From NCBI GenBank assembly GCA_038501195.1, contig JBBPUQ010000010.1, forward strand, positions 1,071,501 to 1,135,500: 64,000 bases of DNA, written 5' to 3'. Source of the stretch: Nemania diffusa (Eukaryota > Ascomycota > Sordariomycetes > Xylariales > Xylariaceae). This document shows, in pieces, positions 47,659 to 60,332 of this stretch. The translations under genes were made by a program, and so were the position numbers. Under the pieces are notes generated by a model that did not search any database, was not told the origin of the DNA, and saw only the letters and a list, made by a program, of their open reading frames with translations. The first letter of the stretch is position 1; every line of letters starts with the position of its first letter.

Positions 47659-50600
47659 GTGATGTATATATATCCCAATCTTCGAAAGTTAAGCTGTATC
47701 ATAACGTGTACAAAACGGGCCGGGGTATGATTCAAGCACGCGAAAGAAGACGGAGAAGACGAGCTTATATAGAAACCTCTGGACAAACAAAGAAATCTAC
47801 GCTGTATCACCTCACGTTCGGTACATGGCTCTGCATACTACGAAAATGATGTTGAAAATGTGGTCGACTTGATTGCGTAGCGATTGAACTAGAATTTTAG
47901 GCTGTTTTTCTTTCTAAAAAAGGATCTCAGGGATTGTATTTAAACGTGAAACGTAGTTGTATAGGTGGGCACCATAGATTAATATGCTGATCTACAAATT
48001 CATAATGAAACCACTGGTTTAGAATATTGTCTATCCCTCAGTCTCAGCCATGTTACACTCTTTCAAAGATCTGATGGATCCAATATGAAGCATCACGTTT
48101 TAGCCTACGAACGATATAGGAGACCGAACTTGGACCTTACCACGAAGTATTTTATAATATTAATATCTCTTAAGGAAGTACTTCTAGATCTGTCTAGATC
48201 TTATTAATCCTTTAACTATGCATGTAGAAATCGGCTTCACGGTCGCGCCATGAGTCTAGAAACTCTTTCGTTAGTTAGCCCCGTCTATACACACACCGCT
48301 TCCTTTGGTCAGATATCTATTGCATCACTTTGGACACCCGGCCACTGGCCAAGCTATGCAGGTTAGGCCCAAGGAGAAGTCATCGAGGGGACAGTCCAGC
48401 TGCTCTAGTAACCGGTTCTGTAGTAGATTAGCAATGATGAGCCGATGATGATGTTATCTTGTCTCTGTATGTTCCATAGTCACGATACCGAAAGCAGTTA
48501 GAGAGTCCTAGAGCTCTTATACTATAACAAAACTACGCTATACGAGGTCTCAAAGTTAAAATTACGAAAGTTGGGAATACGAGTCCTGGGATTTGACATG
48601 GGTGGCTAAAGTTTAAATGATACAAGATGCAACTCCTCGTCGTCTGAGATGAGGCAGGCTTCTCACACGCAGCTATACAATCGGCAATATGGCGTAAGCA
48701 GCAATGTGGCCAAAGGGCCGCTACCGTCCGTACCGAAATGAGAATATGTACCTTGGATCATGGTTTCAGTTGTAGCGGTAGGATGAGTTGCGTACCTCAG
48801 CACCACCACAATACACACTTGGTTGTGGACTGTAATATATAGATAGGTATTTCAAAATGCGAGTCAAGGTAGGAATAGATACAGTTGCCTTTCCCTATGC
48901 TATGGAACAGAACTACGGGGCCTTATAATTAATGATAGGGCGGCTTAAGCCTCACAACTTACAGACTGGTGGGAGAATTCGGGTCTGGTAAGAGGGGAAG
49001 GCGGCGTCAGTTCGAGTGTCATATCCTTTTTTCTTTTTCTTTTTTTTTGACAAAATTTACCGATCCAGGCAAAATTTTCCCCTATTTTTTAAGCAAACAA
49101 ACAAACAAAACAAAACAAAGCAAACATTACGTCACCCTCCCAGAAATTCCGTATACATATTATGTAGATTGAATTAAACAAATTATTCCTACGCTTGACA
49201 TTGGAATCGAGTATTGTGATGTTGCGGGTGAACAGGCACCTGGGAGTAGGGTGGAATTGTCGATTAGACTTAGCCCAATACTTCTACGACGAACATTTGT
49301 ATTTATTTTCGACAGTCCTCTCTAGGGACTTCCTTAGTTAGCTAGCTAGGTACTCTGTAGGCCCTCGAGGTCGAGATTCCACCTATTGTTTTTCTAGTGA
49401 TTTGAAGCTGGAAATATTTGGAAGTGCTATGGTGACCGCAGTCAAGCTCCCGAAGTGCGGTATGTGTATGAGTTTTGCACGGTCTGTTGTGGCATCCCAT
49501 CGTTAGGTGATATATTACAGAAGATCGAATTCGAACCTTAGCTCGCGGTGAGTTGCCAGATGGTAATATCTTCCAGCCCCCTGTTCAGCCCTATCAGCAA
49601 CCGTGTAGTTTTCGGTAAGACTGGCAAAGCAATAGATGGTTTGATTTAAATTACGAGGAGAAGACTCCGAGTTTCATTATAATACAGATCTAAGATTATG
49701 TCCATATAGCTCAAAAAGGACATATCTATCGAAAAGATTCTGTACCTTTAGACAGACTCCGTACACCTGAATGACGCGACTAGAGCCGCGATAAAATAAT
49801 TATTGCAATAACTGTCAATGGCTAAGCGCTCTACATACTAACCCTAGTGAGCTGAAGAGGGGTATATCTCGTATTGCTGCGTCGATCCTGACATGTCTGG
49901 GTGGAGGATGCTGATCAGTTCCTTTCTTCGCCTTCTTACTGTACCCATCGAAGAAAACAACGCGTAATGTAAACTACATATAGCTAGGGATTTTAAGTAT
50001 CCCGGTAATTTATATCCCGTTGGGATGAGGACATTGGAGAGCATACTTATATCCTCGTAGTTCTTCGGGAATACAGAATAGGGCAGCGTCGTTGCGGCCT
50101 CAGTGAAAGTTCTGCAGAATTCACTGAACTAGTGGAACTCGAGCCCTAGAAACTAAAGGCCATCATGCAGAATTTACATATTTTTGGGAACCATAGGAAT
50201 ACGGAGGCCATCAAAATGTAAGAGTGCTTTGGATCAGGCGACAGCTTGCCAATAACTTGTAGTGAGCCCACGAATTTGCTGAGGATGGGCATCAGGGTCC
50301 GTAGTGGGTTCTTTGAACGATCAGGCGATTGCTAATGGAGAGGATAGTGATGGGAAAGATTGTAGAGCATTTCATCTCCCTTAATAGGCATTGGCAGAAA
50401 AGTTCTATTATTGTTTTTTGCTACATTCTTCCTCCAATCTAGAGTCCCTACAAATCAAGAACAGTCTTACATGCATTACTCGTCAAAATAAAGAACCACA
50501 AAATTATGATTTGCGTCGGAAGCCTTAATCGGCATCAATATCGATAAATGTCTCCAAAATGAGTTGCTAGCGACCCTCTAGGCATAAACAACAGTGCACT

Positions 50601-50989
50601 ACCAATATCCGCACACTGAGAACATCAACATGAAGTAAAGACTATATTTGTTTATTTAGTATTTAGCCCTAGATTTTGGCTATGCTAAGGACTTCGAGTG
50701 AGAGATTGAACCTTAGAGATCGCAGTACCGCGCGAACTAGTCGGAGAGAGCAAGAGATCAGACAGCACACATACTGGCCACCAGGGCGTACGCATGCAGA
50801 TCGACCACTCTTCTCACTAAAAAGACCTTTCCAAGCGCTTGTAGACGTATAAAATATCCTATCATAATGCCTTGCCAGTCGGGCAACAAAATAGGCGGGG
50901 TATGGATCCTTGAGCTTTAGCCCCTATCCCTGGGTATAACAAACACACTCGCATCAGCCCTTCACCCAACTATAATTGTCAATCCCTTC
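47659..50989. other. Gene-poor interval
   Basis: No gene supported over 3.3 kb. There is a T-rich tract near 49026-49048 and an AAAC/AAAAC-type simple repeat at about 49095-49125. Frames are under 80 codons, apparently random. Confidence 0.5.
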
Positions 50990-52369
50990 CTACCTCAAGC
51001 TAGGCGGCGATCCAAGCTCAGCGGGTCGGGCAGAACCCCCAAGTTCAGCAGGGTGGTTCGGATTAATAACGCCCACTATGCTCGATGGCACGGCACCATC
51101 ATACCGCCACTGCGGTACAGCATTCGTATTGACGGTATTCTGGTTATCTGCATCAAGCTGAGCGGGCCCGAGTGGTTTGAACTCAGGGGACAAGAATTCG
51201 GCACCTTGACGCGGGGACGCGCCCGCGTGTCGCTTCCGCCGTCCCCGCCAGAGCCGGAAGACCGCAGCGGCGATCAATATCGCGCCGAGCGTCACGCCGA
51301 CGGCTATACCCGCCGCAGCGCCCGGCGAAAGGCCGGAGCCTTTACCGCTTCGGGAATGCTGCTCATCGGAGCTAGATGTGGCAGATGGAGTGCCGTTGTT
51401 ATTACTACTACTGCTGCTGCTGCTACTTGTAGAACTGGATGTTGACGTTGCTGGCAAATCAGATGCTTGGTAGACCAGCATCAGGAAGGGCGCATTGACG
51501 GAGAAGTTGGGGTATCTCGTCGAGTTCAACGTCCCGCCGACCGAGAAGGGCGTGAACGTTGGCCCGGCGGTGCCGCAGCTGCCGACGAGGAACGATGTCG
51601 TCGGTCTGAATTGCAGACATGTTTGAGTGTTGAACACGTCTCGGACTGCGGAGAAACCACCTCTGTGTTCGGGGGTTGCTCGGTTAGTTGCTTATAATTA
51701 CTGCTCAGTTGATGTTACATTGGTCGACCGTTGCAGAGGCTCGTCCTGCTATTCTCTCACGAAAGTACTAGCAACTTGAGAAACATGTCTATCCTCATTC
51801 CCGCGCCCACGATATTCCCGTTCGTTGTATTGGGAAATAAGAATATGGGTATATGAGAATGGGGCGTACTTACGTCGGACAACACCCGATCGCGGTCTCT
51901 TTAGCTTTTAATGGATATTGGAATTCGAAATCAGACGAGCTTCTGCGGTTTAACAGCAACAGTTAGCAATATAAACAAGCAACATACTATCTAGCACGTG
52001 TCTTAGGCGCATGCTAAATATTATGCCTTGAATCTCGCTTGGAAAACAGGGAGAAACCCCATGTAGGTAGTGGTAGTTTATGTACTGTATTGCTGTAGCT
52101 ACAGACGTGTAGCCTCCAGGACAAACGATTCCAGGCGAATAGACGCCCCAGGCATCGAGTGCGCCGCTCGTCTTCGGTACGTTGGTAGCTCGTGGTGGCC
52201 AGCACTCTTGGTTATCCGTTACCACGCCGTCTATACAAGTCTGGGCAGCCCAACCATTGTCGCAATCGCTACACTCCTGAATAACTTCGGTGCATGTATA
52301 CGTCCACGAATTGGTTGTTAACGGCCCTAGATTCGTACGTGTCGTGCCTGATATTACCGGAGTCGCCAT
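50990..52369 (-). CDS. Single-pass membrane protein with Cys-rich outer region and Ser-rich stalk
   Basis: Exons 52369-52086, 51942-51874 and 51662-50990 give 341 aa; introns are 143 and 211 nt with CTAAC branch sites. The N-terminal half is Cys-rich (for example TCTEVIQECSDCDNGWAAQTC and ETAIGCCPTGGFS) and probably disulphide-bonded outside the cell. A low-complexity Ser/Asn/Thr stalk follows (residues 187-220), then one membrane helix at about 233-254 (AAAGIAVGVTLGAILIAAAV) with a basic stop-transfer RLWRGRRKRH, and a cytoplasmic tail of about 80 residues rich in Pro. The layout recalls fungal wall-sensor-like proteins, but there is no WSC domain and no N-terminal signal peptide at the first ATG. 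I do not recognise a named family. Function is unknown; surface sensing or adhesion is only a possibility. Confidence 0.8.
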
Positions 52370-53303
52370 GCGCTCGGTATGAGTGTATGTATATACGCGT
52401 GAATGATTCTATAGCTCGAATGGGACGACATAGGGAAGAGATGAATGATTAGGTTAAGGGTGAGTAGGTGGGTCAGAAACAGGTAAGACGAAAAGGAAAG
52501 AAAAGGCAGTGGTCGAAGTGGCCGCTAGTGATGATCGACGCTTTACAAGGATATGGATATATAATAACCACTTAGAAGGACTTGATACATTTCGGTGTAG
52601 ATGCTGCAACAATCCTCCTAGCAGTCCTACATATGCAAGGGGGCGGTGTTTGGTTTCGGGAAAAGAAATTCCGAAAATACCACTCTGAACGTAATCTTTA
52701 CGACCAAGTTCGGGAGAAAAGCTCCTTGCCCATGTCTGCTGTCCTTGATGTTAATACGCTTTCGCGAGGCAAGAGAAAAAGAGGCATCACTGCCTAGGTA
52801 ACTTCCATGCACCTTTGCTTTAACCGCATCGTACATGTTAGAGAAAATACACAACCTTAACTTCAAGACTGGGGTATGCAAAGATCGACATTTCCCATTG
52901 AATTAATCCTACAGGATAGCAGGGGTTGTTGTAGCAATTGATGTTGATGATAAGCACAAACCCCCAGCTGACCTTCTAAACGAAACACTGCACTAGGTTT
53001 ATCAAAATCTGTTACAGCTTCCCTATTCTGGTTCAAATAGCGAAACCTGAGTAGGGCTGAGCTAAGGCCCAGAGCCCGCCCTAACTGTTACGCCTCCACG
53101 TACCAGCGATGCATCTATGATCCTGTCCTCACTCTATTAAAAGCCTTATTCTCTCACAATTACCTATATTACTAGGCTCAGAATTATATCTTATGTATAT
53201 TGACTCATAGTTCTCAAGGGCATGAGTTACATTCCTAGGTGATGGCGAAGGAATTTATGTTTTTAGTTGGTATTGATTGATACATATGAGTTTAAAGGTA
53301 TAG

Positions 53304-53744
53304 CCTGATGGCCGTTCTTTTGGTAATATATACCGTGCTATTAGAAAGCTACGATATGGGAGGGATTTCTATGAAATTTTAGACATATCGCGCTCCGAGT
53401 ATCTGGCGAGCGGTCAACATATAAGGGTTATTGACTTAGAAACTACAGGTCAAACAAACGTTTGTTTAGATATTCTGAATCGGCGGGCGAGGGTTTGGTG
53501 AAATTTATGTGATACAAGTCAAGCCATTGAGCTATCTCACAACTGAGACGGGTTGGTATGAGATTGTCAGGCGAATAGGCTTAAGATGCATAAACACTTC
53601 AAAGGAGATGTTAATACCATACTAATAGTTAACACTAATAAAGGCCAAAGAAACCACGGGTCAAACTATAATGCAAGGCCAGTTATATATAGGGATCTCA
53701 TCTATAAGGGGGGTGAGAGTATATCTGGCAGCTGGTGGCAACTA
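53304..53744 (+). pseudogene. Possible decayed coding remnant
   Basis: One frame reads 147 codons with only three internal stops (two TGA after Trp- or Asn-like contexts and one more TGA) in strongly AT-rich DNA, where more would be expected by chance. Part of it reads like protein, for example RKLRYGRDFYEILDISRSEY and HIRVIDLETTGQTNVCLD. No family is recognised. All three stops are TGA, which C-to-T or G-to-A change of a TGG or CGA codon (as in RIP) can produce. This is a weak call. Confidence 0.2.
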
Positions 53745-55407
53745 TAGTGTCAAATTGCTGGTACAATACTACTGTATCCTAATTCACGTATTTTCCTAGC
53801 TCATACTGGAGATCTCAACTTATAGAGACATAAAATTGGTCATATTAATAGAGAATAAACTTTTAATACTCTACTAAGTCTTACAGCTGATCTAAATTCT
53901 TGTATTGGTGAAAGAAGGAGTTCATTTTCAACTAACACACTTCACACCATTGCGTGCTCGAATCATATAAGGAGGCCTGATTTCCCCCTTTCGAGCCATG
54001 AATGTTATAGTCTTGCTCGCAAGCTAATATATGAGTGACTGCATATGGTCAAGTGCCTCACTTGGAAAATTTCTAGTATTATAGTAGTATTGTAATCCAA
54101 TGTTGCAGTTCTGTTTTGTGGGAGTGAAAAGGGGCCATCGAAGTGGCGACTTACCAAATCACTCCAACATTTCCCAACCGGTCCATTTTGTAGGACTATC
54201 CAGCTAAAGTCCGTAGCGATGTGGCTACCAGGGATACAAAATTGCGGTACTGAATCTTATTAGTATTTATAATACATGTTACGGCCCAATATATAAGTGA
54301 CTGCAGGTAGCTAAGTTCCCAACTTGACGACATTCTACTACTTTTGCAGCAGTGTTGTGATAGTGCTGCAGCTGTTTTTCATGATGATGTACGTCAAGTA
54401 TAATACTACAAATCGCTAGTGAAGTACTGATATGAAACGCTGCTCTAGATATCGTGGGAAAGGCGCACCTCTTGTTAGAAGCTTGTCGCATTTTTTCCCT
54501 TTGCAAAGTAGATAACCACGACAAGGTACCTACCTCACCTCGCGCGTTCTTTCGCTGTTGCGCGCTTTGCAGTGCCTGTAATATCACAGTAATGTATGAC
54601 AATAACTAGCAAGTGCATGTTTGCCCTCGCGCTCTCGCGCTCTGCAGGGACGCGAGACAAACAGAATATGTCCCTCGGGGTGGCAAGGAACATAGGGTAG
54701 GACAAATATGCGCAAGCACTGTATATATCAATACCGAACAAGGAATTAGTGCTCGTTAGTTCTTTGCACCTCGGGCCCTGGGGTTTTACGAGAGCGCGGA
54801 ATGAGCTACACAAAGAAACAAGAACGGTGTGGTACTTTTTTAAGTTAGACAAGTATGGAGCCGTGAATAGATCTTGGGTCATCTAGATACCTAGTCTAAA
54901 CAGCGAGCATACGATGAGAACAAGGGGGTGTTCCCGGGCCATACAAACGAACTGGAGGAACTTGAGGGGGAGGCGACCAGTGTGTATGAGCTGCTGGGTT
55001 TTCACCGCTCATTCTGCACGACGCGATGGCAGGAAGAATAGCTCCTGGGAGGCAGGTGTTCTCACGGCTCTACCGCGGGCCAGCTCGCGGGTGTCCAGGT
55101 AATTCGGTGACACGACAACACACCATCACCGCATGGCACCCGACATGAGCAGTTGTGTAACGGACGGGCCCTTGCCGCGGTTCTAAAAAAGTACCCTTCC
55201 GTCCTGCCGCTTATCACGCGTACTTATCCCAACTGTGCCGAAAGCGCGCTGTAGACTGCCTATCTATTCATCTGTCTCTATCGTGCCTGACTTAGAGCTG
55301 AGAGACCTGCGGGAATTCCGAGGAAATAAATAGCTCTGGCTCAGAAGGACGAGTGACTCTGGACCATGGGGAAATCTCGTATTCGCTAGCGAGATCATGC
55401 TGCCGGC

Positions 55408-55722
55408 CTAGCTGTAGGGTAGGCTGTACCCTGTCCCCTTCCCCGCCAAGCCCGGACGCATAGCGTGCGACACCCGCATGATCCTCAGCTTCTTTCCAGC
55501 TTCACTACACCTAAATCCGCCCTCGGGTGGCAGGCTAAGGCCGTGATGAGCAGTTCCGAAATAAATCTTATTTAGTAGGCCTAGGATATGTTTTGCGAAG
55601 GACTTTTGAGTTGCTGCAACTGCCTCCGCTATGAGGTTGTAGTTGGAGAAATTAAGGAGATCAAAGGTGGTTATACTAGGTAAGACTGGGGAAGATTGGG
55701 AAATTGCTACCTGCGTGTTCAT
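55408..55722 (-). CDS. Hypothetical ORF, 104 aa, doubtful
   Basis: ATG-initiated frame with no recognised domain. The first 50 residues look moderately protein-like (ITTFDLLNFSNYNLIAEAVA). It stands alone in a gene-poor region and has no detectable splice partners. Chance is a real possibility. Confidence 0.2.
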   Translation of the reverse strand: MNTQVAISQSSPVLPSITTFDLLNFSNYNLIAEAVAATQKSFAKHILGLLNKIYFGTAHHGLSLPPEGGFRCSEAGKKLRIMRVSHAMRPGLAGKGTGYSLPYS

Positions 55723-56385
55723 ATTGGGATGTTATATGTCCAGTGTTTAAGGATTTGGGGCTCTTAATCAATATCACTGGGAATCATGCCAAGTAGCAAC
55801 TGAGCGATCTGATAGCGATCGGAAATAAAACTAGCGCGATGTATTATTAATATTAGGTACCGCAAGCTGATGTGCTATGAAGCAGTTTTGCCTTGCGGGC
55901 ATCAGCTTTCCTGTCCTCTGAACATTGGAACAGCAGGTTACAGCTATATCCTTCATAGTTTGTCCTTCCATGACCAGCACATCTGTTCCTCTGGGCCTAC
56001 TATTCCTCCAACAAATTACAACAAAGGCGCCGAAAACTCCCAGTATTTTGCCGAATTGACCCCAGTGTCAATCGAAGGTTTCCCCCAAAGCAAGGGTCGG
56101 CTCTAGATGGCATTGGAACCTGTCATGGCTCTATACCCAATTTGTGCCAACTACCAAAAAAAAAAAAAAACAATCAAATCAAAAATAAACCAAAACGCCA
56201 ATCCATGCAAAGACAGACAGCCTGCGCTTGTCGTCATTTTTCCCTTCTTTCGCCAGTTGAAAAGGTGTAAACAGTCGCTATGCAATTTGGAAACTTGGTC
56301 TGATGTGGGTATCCTGATAATTCCAGATAATGCCGTCTTGAAAGGAGCGGATGAGATTCTATTTGCTAAGTATAGAAATCGTCGT

Positions 56386-56477
56386 AAATCGTAAGGAGCG
56401 TGAAAGGTCGGTCTCTAATGCAATACATGCGTAAGGAGTGTCTATCGGGTATCTTCCGGGTATCGTCGTAAGGAGTG
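56386..56477. repeat. Short direct repeats of CGTAAGGAG type
   Basis: The unit CGTAAGGAG followed by CGTG or TGTC occurs three times within about 90 bp (near 56390, 56429 and 56468), with an intervening double ATCKKCCGGGTATC-like unit around 56443-56466. It lies about 230 bp downstream of the zinc cluster gene region. No function is evident. Confidence 0.5.
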
Positions 56478-56699
56478 TCGTAAGCTTGGTCATTATGTAA
56501 TAGTGATTAAGGATAGGTATGTGATAAATAGGGAATGTGGTGATCATTGTGTCGATACAGACATGTTGGTATAGCGACTCCTGTCAAAGGAACGTGGTGT
56601 ACAATGGCGTCTGTGATGGTAAAAAGTATTAAAAATATGTAGTCAAAAAGGCTGGAAATGGTCCGGGGCAGGCGACTAAAACAGTGCGGTTTTCTGACG

Positions 56700-56991
56700 T
56701 CATTCCTCCTCGCTCTTCACCTGAAAGGGGGCTGAAGAGACGGAGGAAGTATGTCGATGATGCATATAGTGCGGTGAAGGCATGAACACTGGTGATGGCG
56801 CCGAGACTGAGAGTGGCGTAGTAGATCTACTGTAACTAGTAGCCGACCACGGTTCGGGTTTTAGAAATGGCGAGGGCATGGCCTGATAAGCAGCTGGTGG
56901 CCAAGCGGTAGAATCAGCAACATCTTGGCGGTGGAAGGGGATCTCAAGCGGAGGGCAGCCGGAGGAAGAAATTCGCTGAGCGCTAGCAGTC
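56700..56991 (-). CDS. Possible alternative C-terminal exon of the zinc cluster gene
   Basis: A 96-codon open stretch just beyond the stop codon of the Zn2Cys6 gene, same strand, with no ATG of its own near the start. It encodes a Ser/Pro-rich tail of the kind seen in transcription factors and ends with FQVKSEEE, a perfect SUMO-attachment consensus (VKSE). A donor inside the main last exon (GTTCGT at 57095) and an acceptor (CTCAG, 56992) would join it in phase through a 104-nt intron, replacing the last residues of the main product. This is inference from splice signals only. Confidence 0.4.
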
Positions 56992-57061
56992 CTGAGTTCG
57001 AAGGTCAATCATTTGTGCGCTCTTCCTAGATTGGTGGATGCCCTTGAAAGAGTGTTGCCAC

Positions 57062-59076
57062 TTAGATCCATATGGGCTGGATTGGAGAGACGAACCCGAC
57101 ACCAAAATTCCCATGCCCTGATGCGCCAAGATGGGGATACTCTGTCATACCCGAGTCAAAGCCAAATTCCTCGTGGTCGCTGTACACAATCGACCCTTCA
57201 CCGAATGTAGACGATGCCGGACTGTAGCCACCATAAGACGGAGACGGGATGTTGAGATACTGCCCGTTGTGGTATGGTGACGAAAGCCCTAGAGGGCTGG
57301 CTGCGGTACCACATTCAGGCTCAGGTGCAAGCATCGAGAGGTCTTCAGTACTCCAGCTGAATGTTGGACTTTCACCATAAGGCATGTATGACGTTGTGGT
57401 AGGCGGTGTGCTATGCTCGCTCATGTAGAAGTTGGGAGGGTCGAATTGAGGAAATGACGGGGTACGAGTCGGTTGATGCCAGCCCAGTCGCGAACGAAAT
57501 TCGCCAATCGTGTCGATGGGGAATTCCATTAATGACAAGGGCGTCTGAACATCTCCGTCAAGGCCGCCCGAAACATTGATTGAAAGCAGGCGTCGTGCAA
57601 TCTCCTCCACCGGTCCAATTGCTAGGCTGCCGAAGTAGGCCGCACCAATCTCAGGGAAGAGGCGTTCCATCATCATGGCGGCTGTGTAATAATGAGCAAT
57701 TACTAACAAGGCGCTTGGCGAAGCTCCGTTCTCTTTCAGACATCCAACGGGGAGCCAGAAAAGCCAGGTTCGCAGTGGTCGCAATCGATCGAATTGGTCC
57801 TCAATGGACTGAATAGGGCTGACCTTGCGAGCACCCTTTAGGAACGATGCTAACTGTTGAATGAGCTGGGGGTCCTCCTTGTTCTGCTTCAAATGTGCCT
57901 CGACTTTAGCTAGCTGGTTGATGTTGCGTTGGAATGCATCGAGGTCCTCTTTATGTGGCTGATTCGGCTTGCGGTCTGGCTGTGGCGATGGGGGAGCAGT
58001 GGGAAATGTGCTGCTTTCCGCGATGAACTCTCCAAACTGAGATTCATGTTTCCACGGTTCCATGGCGTCAATGACCTTTTCAGTTTGTTAGTTCGGCCGA
58101 CTACATACAGACACATATATTTCCTTACCGATGAGGTTCCTTGCATTAGTTGGGTCCAGCTTCGCCTATTAAATGGTCAAGTCAGTCACCGACACTCGGG
58201 TATGTGCAGCATTTATTGCTTACCAATCTGTGGCCTGCCACGAAAGCACGAGCGATGCAGCCAAGACCGCGTCAGAGTTCTGAGGTGAGAAGGTTCCGAT
58301 GGCTTCTTGTAGTCCTTTAAGGGCAATACCACGATGCTCATACGCCATGTTGCCAACCAACGGACAACTAGTAAGAAAAGCGATATGCTCAGCGGAAAAA
58401 GCGAGCAACGCATGCATGACGTATCGTTGGGTAGCAGCAATTGCGAGGATACTGCCAATAATTAGCCACTGCATTGTTACACATTGGTTTTTAACACTTA
58501 CGTCGGAATCTGACGAGTCCACAAGGTGAAATTGTTGGCATCCATTACATTGAGTTCGTGGCAGATTGCAGCAACATGATAGATGAGACGCAGCTCTTCG
58601 ACAGAAAAGCATTGCGGTGCTGGTGCTGAGAATACTAGGTTTGGAAACGGAAAGATACCGGAGCGCTGCCATTCTGCAATTGTTGCCTCAATCTCCGCCG
58701 TCCACAAAAGATCAGGTTTGTCTGGCGTGGTAGCTCTCTCATCAGGGACAGACACGTCATTGTAAGGACATCGGACCTTATGCTTCGTGCAGTTTCGGCT
58801 ATTGCAATGATTAGACTGAGATTATTTAGTAGATTATTAATGTGGGTGACCTTACCATTGCGGGAAGTTCTCATCACAGCGGATGTGTCGACGTTTGCTA
58901 ATATTCAAGTCAGTGATAATGTAAATACCAGTTGAATTACATATGTCTCGTACCAGTTGTCGCAGCCTTTACGCGACTTAGTGTGGCTGAGAAAAGACGT
59001 TAGTATCCCTTGATGCTAGAGCTTTGTGAGATGCTACAAACCTGCGTCGCGGGGGACCGCCGCCAGGACCAGCCAT
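57062..59076 (-). CDS. Zn2Cys6 transcription factor, Upc2-like
   Basis: Seven exons: 59076-59042, 58986-58954, 58897-58856, 58798-58502, 58451-58224, 58165-58129 and 58075-57062, giving 561 aa. The binuclear zinc cluster is assembled from four exons, with ligands C20, C23, C30, C37, C40 and C47 (CX2CX6CX6CX2CX6C), preceded by basic RRSHTKSRKG. Three of the first introns split Cys or adjacent codons at the same phase. The middle region (LLWTAEIEATIAEWQRSGIF, then FTLWTRQIPTILAIAATQRYVMHALLAFSAEH) resembles the fungal-specific domain of the sterol uptake control (Upc2) group. The C-terminal part is Ser/Pro/Tyr-rich and acidic, a likely activation region. Upc2-type factors control sterol genes in yeast, but many fungal homologues have other or unknown targets. 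A second C-terminal exon may exist downstream. Confidence 0.9.
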
Positions 59077-60332
59077 TGCAAAAGAAAAATTGAATATAAA
59101 GCGAAGAAAACCTAAATCAAGACTTATTAGCGAGACAATTAAGTAACGACCCTTATATTCGACTTGAAGTGAGGAACGGGTCGGAGGACTTAGGAATAGA
59201 CCAAGTTTATACAGAATTACATACGTAAAACAGGGCACGAAAAAAGGTCGTGCCAAAAATACAAAGCGAGCGAAAATTTCGTAATAAGGTTGAGGGAGCT
59301 TTAAAAGCAGATTCTTTCAGACAACGCAAAATCGGTAGCAAGTTGCTATTCCCTTGTTTCGTAACTTCGGGTGAATCGAGCTGGCTAGCAATAACGAGTT
59401 ACCAATACATATATCGGTCGAGAAGGTTCCAATAATAATTGCTGAGACGGCAGGAGAAGATGCGCCAACAACTGCTGACACGAGATATTCGTTGCCCGAT
59501 CTGATAATTTGTCGAGCTGATTATTCCCTTTCAAGGTGTTTGAGCGATTGAATATCTCGTTGCAGGCGGGAGAGCACAGGGTCAACGGAGATGAGCCAAC
59601 TCTAGCGGCGAGAGTGCAATGTCATATAAAATGCGAACGTCGATGATAATTAACTGATGGTCTTGGATCCGATGCGCGGACTAGACAGCTGGACTGCCTG
59701 CTTGAGTTGGGTTATATACCAGGGGCAACTCGTGATATCAGTCAGTGTAAGCGATAGTGAGGTGAGGTGATGCTAGCGATATGACAAAGCGGGCGCGAGT
59801 CGGAGGTGGCGGTAGGATTTTTGAGAGACTCTCGAGTTTCCAAATCTCCAAAACACAAAAAAAGGAACAAGCGAATGACAGGAGTCACGAGGACTTCCTA
59901 AAAGTTGCGGTAAAGCGAGTGTGGTGGTGAGAGTTGGTGCAGCAGCTGCAACGCCGATGTGAGTGTTGATAGATGATGGGGATTGATTAAGCAAAGTTTA
60001 GAGGCAGTCGGGGGGGCAAGAGGGTTGTTATAATAGGTAATGCCTGGCAGGGAGACAAGGGGAAGAGGCTGTGTGGGCAGCAAACCAGGAACACGCCGCT
60101 CCATGCAGCCAGCACACACACCCAGTGCAGCAAGCCAAAGCCAAATGGCACAGAGGAGGCCAGTATGTACAACCCGTGCATGCAGTGCAGCTAGGGCCAT
60201 TTTAGGTCCCGTTTTGGTATCTACATACTACATACTACCCACTATAGTGGTACTGTATAGCGGTACGCCGGTACACTACCAACACCATGCACAGTATTTC
60301 ATTTGTACTGTGGAACTGGCCCGCTAGGGGTA

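Larger units (their letters stand above)
52370..56699. other. Gene-poor, partly decayed interval
   Basis: No intact gene supported over 4.3 kb. The part at 53-54.3 kb is AT-rich and contains an interrupted frame, listed separately. An ATG-initiated frame of 104 codons lies at 55408-55722 (minus) but resembles nothing I know. A run of 15 A is at 56156-56170. Confidence 0.45.

Noticed and set aside
49523..49560. TTCGAATTCGAAC as a tRNA T-loop
   Set aside because: It is a simple palindrome around an EcoRI-like core; no acceptor, D or anticodon arm can be formed nearby.
59898..60200. 100-codon minus-strand frame with a signal-peptide-like start
   Set aside because: It lies in the presumed promoter/5' leader of the zinc cluster gene. 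Beyond the hydrophobic start it has no conserved feature and no Cys pattern of an effector. Kept as unlikely.
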